Source of the DNA: Linum tenue
Taxonomy: Eukaryota; Streptophyta; Magnoliopsida; Malpighiales; Linaceae
DNA: 64,000 bases
Reading direction: 5' to 3'
Assembly: GCA_946122785.1 (NCBI GenBank)
Contig: CAMGYJ010000005.1
Span: 35,516,002-35,580,001, forward strand
The translations under genes and the position numbers were made by a program. The notes beneath the pieces were generated by a model, which was not told where the DNA came from, did no database searches, and saw only the letters and a list, made by a program, of their open reading frames with translations. Position 1 is the stretch's first letter, and each line of letters starts with the position of its first letter. Shown here in pieces: positions 55,787 through 64,000 of the stretch.

Positions 55787-57097
55787 CAGGGATTGGTTCA
55801 AAATGATTGGTGGATTGGATTCATGGATTCAAGTGAAATCTAAAATTGGACCAATATGTAAATTAAAAAAAATTGTAAGTACGAAAATTTCATAAAATTT
55901 AGACACCAAAACATAATTGTTCTATGATTTTACATTAAAATTAAATTTGGGGTATCAAAATATAAAATGTACATTATAGTGACTAAGTAGTAATTTAATT
56001 AAATTTTGGGTATCAAAATTGAAATGTTTATGCAACTGTAACAAAACTTCAGCTTTACATATAGTAATGGATAGGAGTAGGACTCAAATGAACTCATATG
56101 CACTTTTAATGGTTTTGGTTTTTGATTTTATCCAATTTGAATCAACACATTTGGGTCATACCAAAATGAGTCTATTTGGTTTGATATGATTGTACTTGCA
56201 AAAAGATAATATAGACTATTCTACTAACCGCCTTCAACCCAATTCTAACCTTTAATATTGATGTTTTCACTTTTTTGTTTCTTTCAAAAACAAAAGACAA
56301 AAACCTCATGTATCTATTTTCTTTTGGATATGGGTCTAAATTTAGATTCACACCTCAAAAACTTAAATTTAAATATGTCTAAAAAATTAAACTATCAAAT
56401 TACTTTATCCATAATAAAGTGGATTTGAGCTACTACCAAAATTTAACTTGCTTCAAATTCTCGACACTAGTGAGAGTTCATTTGATACTTTACTCGAGTT
56501 CCCAATTAGTTTCGAATGAAAATGAAGTTAGGTATTCATCTTATTATAATAAAAGAAAAGAAACATATATAAAATATAAAAAACCCAATTATATTATTAC
56601 TATTACTATACATTTAAAACTTCAACCAATTAAATATCCAAGCCTTGGACCACGAGGTCTTTCCCACCAAATGAGTTCGTAAAATCAATCATATTCATGC
56701 AAACAAATGCCCGCAAGGAAGTTGTCCTACCAAATAATTGCAACCCTGAGATTGGGGAAAGAATCTTTGACCGTAAACATTAGGCAAAGGTTAGGTTAGG
56801 TTGCAACCATCGATATAAATACTAGTTCCGGTCAGTATAAATATTTTAAATAATTTTTTTATTTTAAGAAGTTGACCACAATTAATATGGATTTATAAAA
56901 GTAGACACATGTTTGTCATAGAAGGATCGCAAATCCAAATCAAGAACCAGAATCGCAACTCTTACCTTACAAGAGATTAATGCATGGACAAGTGCCGCTA
57001 AGTAGGCGCCGGACAAGCCAGTTGGAGGAAGCTCCAGGTCACAGCTGGAGGGTCTAACGGCAAATGCCAGACCCGTCAACCCTGGCGCGCTCAACCA

Positions 57098-60000
57098 ATG
57101 AAACTTCTCCCTCTGCTCTTTCCCTCCCTTTCCTTTCTTTTCCTTGTTATCATGTCGATGTCTATTAGCTCTAATTTAAATATTTTTTCCTGGACTGTAG
57201 GAGGTGCCTACAACAGAGCTTTTATCCGTTCTCTGAAACTAGTTATCCAAACCTACCGCCCGGATTTTGTCATTCTCCTTGAACCTCAAATTAGCGCCAC
57301 GGCCGCGGATGCTGCCTGTGATAAACTGGGATATCCGAACTCCATCCGAGTGGAAGCGAATGGGAGAAGCGGAGGTATTTGGGTGTTCTGGGACGCCAAG
57401 AGGTTCTCAACACAGCTCATCTCTGCCTGCGATCATCATATTTCTCTGCGGATTGAAGAAGCTTCCAAGCAACCATGGGTCTTAACTGCGGTGTATGCGT
57501 CACCTCGATCAAGCGAGCAACGGTTGTTGTGGGATAATCTCATTCATCAAAGTGAGTGGATCGACCTCCCTTGGCTCCTTTCAGGGGATTTCAACGCCAT
57601 ACGCAACCTGGAAGAGAAATACACCTCTCCAACGGCCTCTACCATGAGGAGATGTCGCATTTTCAATGACGAATTAATCGGGCGGAGCTGATTGACCTGG
57701 GGTTCTTTGGACCAAGATTCACTTAGACTAGGGGGGATCAACAACACACTTTTAAGGCCAGCAGGCTAGATAGGAGTCTTTGAAACTTGTGGTGGAATGA
57801 AACCTTTCCAAACTCCACGGTTACACATCTACCTAGGATCCATTCCAACCACATCCCTCTTCTGACCTCTATCTCCCCTCGCATTGGAGGTAGCAGCAGC
57901 AACCGGCCCTTCAGGTTCGAGGCGGCTTGGTTAACAGAAGCCAGTTTGCGAGAGTTTATCTCAGCAGCCTGGGACCCCAACACCCCTTTTCCCAATGTGA
58001 TCGCTAATCTTTCAGACAAGTTACAGGACTGGAATGCGCATACTTTTGGAAGCATCCACAGTAAGAAGAACAGGCTGTTAGCTAGAATCAAAGGTGTCGA
58101 TTTCAGACTGGCGAGTCCCTTCACTCCTGGGCTAGCCAAGCTTCGGTCAAAGCTTGAGGTGGAGTTGAACAGAATTCTCGAGCAGGAAGAGATCCTTTGG
58201 TTTCGGCGCTCTAGAGATAAGTGGGTGAAGTATAGGGAGCGTAATACTACCTACTTCTTTCAACTTGTCAACATCAGAAGGCATCGAAATAAGATTGAAG
58301 CCCTCTAGGATGTGAATGAGAACTGGGTGACCGATCCTCAAACCTTGGCCTCTCTAGTTTTCAATTATGTTTCTAACCTTTTCCTGCAGGAGAATCTCCC
58401 TTATGAAGATAAGCTGTCGCAACATGCGTTCCCTCCATTAAGCCAGACGGAGATGATTCTACTTCTGCTCCCTTTCACTATTCAGGACATTCATAAATCG
58501 ATTTTTGAGATGAAGCAGTTTCAAGCTCCTGGGCCTGATGGATATCATGCGGTCTTCTACCAGCAGATGTGGGCGATTGTGGGGAAAAAGTTGGCAGGCA
58601 TGGCTTTATCTTTCTTTTCTACGGTTTCTCTTCCGGAAAGCATCTCGGACTCCACCCTGGTGATGATACCAAAGGTCGACACTCCAGAGAGGGTCACTCA
58701 GCTCTGCCCCATCTCACTCAACAATGTCAGTCTCAAAGCTATCACCAAAGCTATGACCTGTAGACTAAAGTCCATCATGAAGAAGCTTGTTTCACCCAGA
58801 CAAAGTAGCTTTATCCCAGGGAAGCAGACGACAGACAATATCATTGTGGTCCAGGAAGTCCTCCATACTCTGGAAAAGAAGAGAGGAAAGAAAGGAGGAA
58901 TGATTTTCAAGATCGACTTGGAGAAGGCTTACGACAGACTAAGATGGGACTTTCAAAGGGACACTCTTAAGGAAGTTGTCCTTCCCAGTACTTGGATAAG
59001 TTGCATTATAACCTGTGTGGAACAGAACATAATGAGGATTCTCTGGAATGTCAAGCTCTCTCAACCTATCACTCCGTCGCGCTGTGTTCTTCAGGGAGAT
59101 ACCCTTTCACCCTACCTCTTTTGTTCTTTGTATGGAGCGTTTATCGCACAGGATTGATGAAGCAGTTAACAGTGGGCAGTGGAAAGCAATTAAGCTAACT
59201 GCTAATGGTCCACCTCTCACACATCTTTTCTTTGCAGATGACCTTCTCCTTTTTGCAGAGGCAGAGTCTAGGAAGATCCAGATCGTGAAACAATGCTTGG
59301 ATGATTTTTGCTATAGTTCTGGGCAAAAAGTCAACTACGACAAGTCAATTCTCTATGTCTCCCCAAACATACATCGGTAGAGGGCAACGAGACTGAGTCA
59401 CCAGACATGGATTCCTCTTAAGGTGGCCTTGGGACGATATCTTGGCATCCAGGCGATCCGGGGGCGGGTGAGTAGGGATAGATACCAATCTCTCATCCTC
59501 TACATCCAGAAGAAGATGGCTCCTTGGAAGGCTAAACGCCTCTCCTTCGCAGGAAGACTCACCCTAACCAAATCTCTTGTTGTTTCTTTGCATGTTTACA
59601 GTATGCAGACTGAAGTGATTCCCAACAACATCTGCAAGAGAATTGACAGGCTGAATAGGGATTTCATGTGGGGGGATGAGCTAGACAAGAGTAAAATTCA
59701 CCTGGTGGCCTAGGAAAGATGACAACTCCGAAATGGCAAGGTGGAGCGGGCATTAGACAAACTTGGCAAGCTAACCTTGCCATGTTAGCTAAAAGTGGAT
59801 GGCGCCTGGTCCAAGAAAAAGACACACTGTGGACTCGAGTGATGCAAGCGAAATATGAAAGACAGAGACAAGGTCTCAACATGCTCCGGCCTGTCAAGGG
59901 AAGTTCCTTTACCTGGGCCAGCTTTTCTAAAGCTTCTCCCATTCTAAAAAATGGGTGTGCGTGGAATATTAAGAATGGTAAAGGCACTAATTTTGGCTTG

Positions 60001-60916
60001 ATCCATGGGTTTTACAGGTTCCTTTGAAAGAGATGGCCACAGGTGACATTCCACCGGAGCTGGAGGAGGCAGCAGTCGCCTAGTTCACTTGTGATGACGG
60101 GAGTTGGCGAACGGTGCTCTTCAGCAACCTCCTTCCGAGCGAGATCTACCATAAAATTCTGAGTGCGGTTGATAAGCTCTCCCAAGAGGAGGACCGGCTT
60201 TTCTGGTCAGCAACTGTAGATGGCCGCTTCTCCACCAAATCGGCCTTCACCTTGCTCACGCAAAGACCTCTCGAACCCGGATGAGAAGATTTGGAAGACC
60301 ATTTGGCGAATTCTGGTTCCGGAGCATATTAGAGCTTTCTTGTGGCAGACACTGTTGGGGAAGATTGCTACCAATGTCCTCCGGCACAGCAGGAAAATTG
60401 TGTCGAATCCTTGTTGTGATCGGTGCACAAGCCAGCCTGAGTCAATCCTTCACATTCTCAGGGACTGTCCCACAGCTGCTCTTGCGGAGATATGAGGAAT
60501 CAACCATTGGCTGGAGTTGGCTTGGAGACTTGGATATAGAGCACTCAAAGTTGATTCAGACTCACAGTTGGCCATGAAGCTCATTCAGAACAGAGATGAC
60601 CATTTCCACCCCTACGCTACTCTTTTGTCTAGTATCCGAAGGAAACTAGGACAGGACTAGTTGGTTAGCATCGCCCATGTATATCGGTAAGGGAATAGAG
60701 TCACAGACTGGCTCTCGAAGCACAGTCTCGTCTATCCCTACGGTATGCATGAGCTTGCTAATCCACCCCCCGGACTAGCGGCCCTTCTTCGAGATGACTG
60801 TCGAGGCAATACCTTCGAACGCCGCATCGCGGTTCAAACTTCTTCCACCCCCTACCCCCTGTAATCCCTTCTTCTTTTTCTTGGTTGCGGTCTCCTTCAA
60901 ATGCAAAAAAAAAAAA
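57098..60916 (+). mobile_element. decayed L1-type LINE with EN, RT, zf-RVT and tail
   Basis: Order of fragments: endonuclease 57138-57690 (PDFVILLEPQ, SGDFNAIRNLEEK), linker 57787-58308 (FRRSRDKWVKYRERNTTYFF), RT 58312-59380 in two frames (FQAPGPDGYHAVFYQQ, IDLEKAYDRLRWDF and the catalytic FADDLLLFAEA at about 59234), post-RT 59423-60027, zinc-binding domain 60300-60480 (CDRCTSQPESILHILRDC), RNase H remnants and a tail ending near 60861. An A run at about 60905-60916 closes it. At least six frame changes or stops break ORF2. The first endonuclease motif is eroded. It is dead but nearly full-length in ORF2, and no ORF1 is seen. Confidence 0.85.
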
Positions 60917-61320
60917 TTAAAAGTTAAGGGGCACACGCGTATGGCTATGGTCGTTAATTCCGCGTCCCAAGTCTCACCAAAAGTATGATGAAGCAAACCA
61001 CAAATTACAGAAGAACATGCAACAAACCACACCACAAAATAGGAGAAACTGAGATATCGAAGGACCTGGAGCTCAACACTCATCATCAAATTTCTGGGAC
61101 ACACGTTCCCGTTCCCAATCTTGTCGAAATGCCTGGAAACGCTATGGGCAAAGACGGGTAACATATGGATATTCAGTCTATCTTATGACTTCTATGTCGT
61201 TCGCTTCAAGATCCCGATAGACTACTGGCAGGCGACCATGGGTGGCTCGTGAATGATTCGTATTGATGCCCACTCGATCTTCCCTCTTCCCTTCCGTACC
61301 AGCCGACTCCTTCGTGATTA
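60917..61320. other. intergenic, no gene seen
   Basis: No recognisable content between the LINE tail and the gypsy-type element. Confidence 0.45.
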
Positions 61321-62655
61321 GGCCTGCACTGACAGAGGTGGGCCTTGTGGCCCGTTAGTCCTCCAACGCTCAAGTCAGTATCTTTCTTAGTGAGAGAAGT
61401 GCTTTTAATGCAAGATTTTAGTGAGAGAAGCTAAATTGAGTAAATGCTTACCAACCTCGCTATTTATAGCCGATCATTGCTTACCTGGACCTTCCTGTAT
61501 GGATTTCCACGTCACCCTTACATTTAATGCGAGTGATTCCGGGCGCTCCCTCCGAAGGTGATTTCGGGCGCCCTCTTCAGATGCGCACAACTCCCAGGCG
61601 CACCCTAGGCGCCTAACGCGCAAGTACTCGCTCAGGTCAACTTGTTGTTCCGTTCTAAACCCATGGGCGCCAATCACGGCTCACTCGTCTTAAGCGAGCT
61701 CAGCTTTCCTCAGACTATTTGGACCCCATGCCTCTTAATGGGCCTCCCCCACATATCGAGGCCTTCTCATTCGTACACCCCCAACAATTGCCCCCCAGTT
61801 AGGTGCTCAAGCTTTGGACTCCTTGAGGGCCTAACTATTAGGCTTTTACTCTTTCTCCTTCCGACTTTCATCGGGCCAGCTGCTTGCCCCCCACTTTGCT
61901 GTGACCGACGCCCTTTTAGAATAGGCGTCTCAACCCTACTAAAACGCATAGGCGCCCCTAGCGTGCCACAGGCATCCCCGACTCAAGTGCCCCCAACTAT
62001 TAGTATTCGTCCAACCTTTTTCCGGGCTCCTGCGCGGTCATACAGCTTTCAATCTTTCCTCAAGGCGCCTACAATCCAACCCATTTGTTTCTTAGTCGGC
62101 GCCTTCTCTTCGCACCCGGGCGCATAGAGTTAGCACTCTATTTGACTCTTCCTTGGGGCGCCCAAAATTCGCCGCTTTTGTTTCTTAGTAGAAGCCTTTT
62201 CTTTCCCGGGCGCATCGATTTCGTGCCATATTCAAGACCTCCCCTGCCTCGTCGTGCGCCCTAGCCGCCCTGAGCATATGACAAACGCTGCATCGCTCTC
62301 CCTCTCGTCGTGCGCCCTAGCCGTCCGGACATAACAAAGGCGTCGCTCTTCCTCGATTCAAAGCGCCTCGCCTTCTCGATTTGGCGAAGGCGCCTCGCAT
62401 CGCCTGCTGCCCGGCGCCTTGTGCCCTAGCCGCCTCTCATTCTCTCCTGCCCCCCATCACAACCGGCACGATATTCGAGGTGGTTGTGAATTGGCCATGT
62501 GGCAGTCGGCACGATATTCGAGGCGCTCCGGTTTTCTTTAAATGTAAGTTGATTCTCAGCATTGTTTTTCATTCGCCCCCAATTTGCCTTCTCACTCTAG
62601 TTTCTCTCTCTGATGTGCCTCTCTTCTGCTTTAGCGTTCGATCGCACTTGCCGCG
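61321..62655 (+). mobile_element. gypsy-type element, LTR/leader region
   Basis: Begins with the segment shared with 27.5 kb (ACAGAGGTGGGCCTTGTGG) and continues as GGCGCC-rich non-coding sequence with repeated CGTCGTGCGCCCTAGCCG and GGCACGATATTCGAGG words. The 5' LTR boundary is not determined. It leads directly to a gag-like gene. Confidence 0.55.
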
Positions 62656-63590
62656 ATGTCTCTCCCAGCCGATGCTGCCGCCGCCGCGGGCTCTTCTCAG
62701 AATCAAGGCGGCCCCTCCAAAACCGGTAAGCCTCTCTCTCTTTCGGGGGTTTTTTTTTTTTGCGTGAATGCTTGTGAATTTTTGCGATGGAGGCGCCTCT
62801 TACTGCTCCAACGGTTGTGCGCCTACTTGACTTGTTTTAGTGGAGGCGCCCGCATTGTCACCCATACCGACGCCTTCATCGAACTACGACGTGCCGGAAG
62901 ATGGGTCGTACAAGATGACCACTTAGGAAGGCACCTGGCCGCCGGAGTATGCGCCCTGGGAGACGACATGCTTGCCGAAAAATGTGGCAGGGCCCGAGCA
63001 TAACTCCACCATCTCGGCGCCTTGGATGAAAAGTTTGATCGATGGGCTCGGGCTCCCACGCACCTGGACGTATGCGCCTCCATCACCCATGGCCAGGGTA
63101 GGGTTGTGTGGGCCCCGTTGGTTGGGTATATATCAGGAGTATTTCCGGTTCGGGCTCCGGTTTCCTATAGATCCCATATTGGAGGGCATTCTGGAGTACT
63201 GCGAGTGCACGATCGGGCGCCTATCTCCATCCGTAATACTGATTGTTGTGCTCTTCAAGCTGAAGTGCCGAATTCACCATGTGCGCCCAACCTTTAACTT
63301 ATTCCGTCGTTTTTTCTCGGTGACGCCCCGGGACAACTGTCTGTCCTTGAAGCGGCGGAAAAAATTGCGCGCCCATTTCGTGACGAAGTGCCCTAAATTG
63401 GGGCGCACATGGTTCACAGGGTTCTTCTTTATGAAGGCGCATAGGGATTACTTCTTTGAAAGTGGAGGCGCCTTTAGGACAGACTGGGAGCTTGGTACTG
63501 ATGTTCGCTTCAACGCTGCCGTTGCTCTAAGCCGAGAAGAGCGAGATGGGGCCGCACTAATAAGCGCCTCACCTGTAAATTTGCGCCCCA
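62656..63590 (+). pseudogene. spliced gag-like gene of a gypsy-type element (PF04195-like)
   Basis: Exon 1 62656-62725 starts MSLPADAAAAAG and ends at a donor (ACCG then GTAAGC). The acceptor TTGTTTTAG ends at 62840 and the join is exactly in phase. The downstream frame matches the plant 'putative gypsy type transposon' domain by recall: YQEYFRFGLRFPIDPILEGI, then RPTFNLFRRFF and TWFTGFFF. One in-frame TAG at 62924-62926 interrupts it. The frame then runs open into a hAT-like element at 63603, so the 3' part of the gag-like gene is displaced or lost. No protease or RT is visible in the window. Confidence 0.6.
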
Positions 63591-63602
63591 CTAGTGCACG
63601 GG

Positions 63603-64000
63603 TAGGGCTGGAAGTTTGGTACCGGTATTTGGGATATACCGAATACCGTACCGAATTTGTCTATATTTGGTATTACCGAATACACGAATTATTTTTTGGG
63701 ATTGGGATTGGGATTGAATTTCATTTGTTATTCGGTATTAGGGATTACGGGATTGGGATCGGTATATACCGAAATACCGATCAATACCGAAATATAAGCT
63801 AGTGTGTATTTTATCCTCTCAACTAGACTCTCTCATTCACTACTATACGACCCTGAACCACCAAAAGTGTCATTTAATTATACATAGATCATTCCATCAC
63901 TATTAATAGTCGTTTGTCAACCTCCAATTCGTCGAATTAAAGATTACCAATGACAAGAACTTGAGATGTATCCTCTCCTCCATTCTCCTTAATAATATCC
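63603..64000. mobile_element. hAT-like MITE, right end outside window
   Basis: Starts TAGGGCTGGAAGTTTGGTACC, followed by repeated ATACCGAATACCG and GGTATATACCG palindromic words. The first nine bases equal the left end of the element at 22864. The preceding octamer TGCACGGG (63595-63602) would be its target duplication; its partner lies beyond 64000. Confidence 0.6.

Larger units (their letters stand above)
53074..57090. other. AT-rich repeat-bearing intergenic region
   Basis: No gene recognised. It holds a 37-bp direct repeat, a degenerate hAT-like start (TAGGAATGACAATAG at 54088) and a diverged tandem duplication, listed separately. The frame at 53493-53684 resembles nothing I know. Confidence 0.5.

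Overview
The window is nuclear DNA from a flowering plant, most probably a eudicot. Genes have many introns with plant-type GT-AG junctions, the background is AT-rich, and the gene families are plant ones: a CC-NB-LRR resistance protein, a receptor-like cytoplasmic kinase, a TBL polysaccharide O-acetyltransferase and an ACC-oxidase-like dioxygenase. I cannot name the species. Exon limits below were read by hand from splice junctions, reading phase and family recall; no alignment or database search was run. Layout: 1-6.6 kb is a graveyard of retroelements (a SINE-like copy, LINE pieces, an LTR-retrotransposon start) ending in a Tourist-type MITE. 7.1-9.2 kb is an alpha/beta-hydrolase gene. 10.9-14.4 kb is one uninterrupted CNL resistance gene. 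15-22.7 kb holds broken LINEs on both strands and a hAT-type non-autonomous element. 22.9-26.7 kb is the most unusual part: a hAT-like element with a perfect 8-bp target duplication, whose right end was invaded by a miniature LTR retrotransposon (TRIM) that now stands as a tandem array of five 320-bp LTRs and three 513-bp internal regions. Two of the LTRs meet with only two bases between them, as in a 2-LTR circle junction. 27-30 kb is AT-rich with transposon pieces. 30.5-35.3 kb is a RIPK/PBL-like kinase gene with two frameshifts in exon 1 and a 3-kb transposon-filled intron, followed at once by a second, very small TRIM. 36.4-47.8 kb is a well-preserved housekeeping block: a RIX1/PELP1-like ribosome-biogenesis gene (13 exons, minus strand) head-to-head with ALG1 (16 coding exons, plus strand). 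49.9-53.1 kb has a TBL gene and, tail-to-tail with it, a frameshifted 2-oxoglutarate dioxygenase. 53-57 kb is AT-rich with a diverged tandem duplication. 57-61 kb is a decayed L1-type LINE. 61.3-63.6 kb is a gypsy-type element with a spliced gag-like gene, cut by another hAT-like element that runs off the window. The genes do not form one pathway. Most of the remaining sequence is transposon layering, and several elements interrupt one another in an order that can be read from their target duplications.
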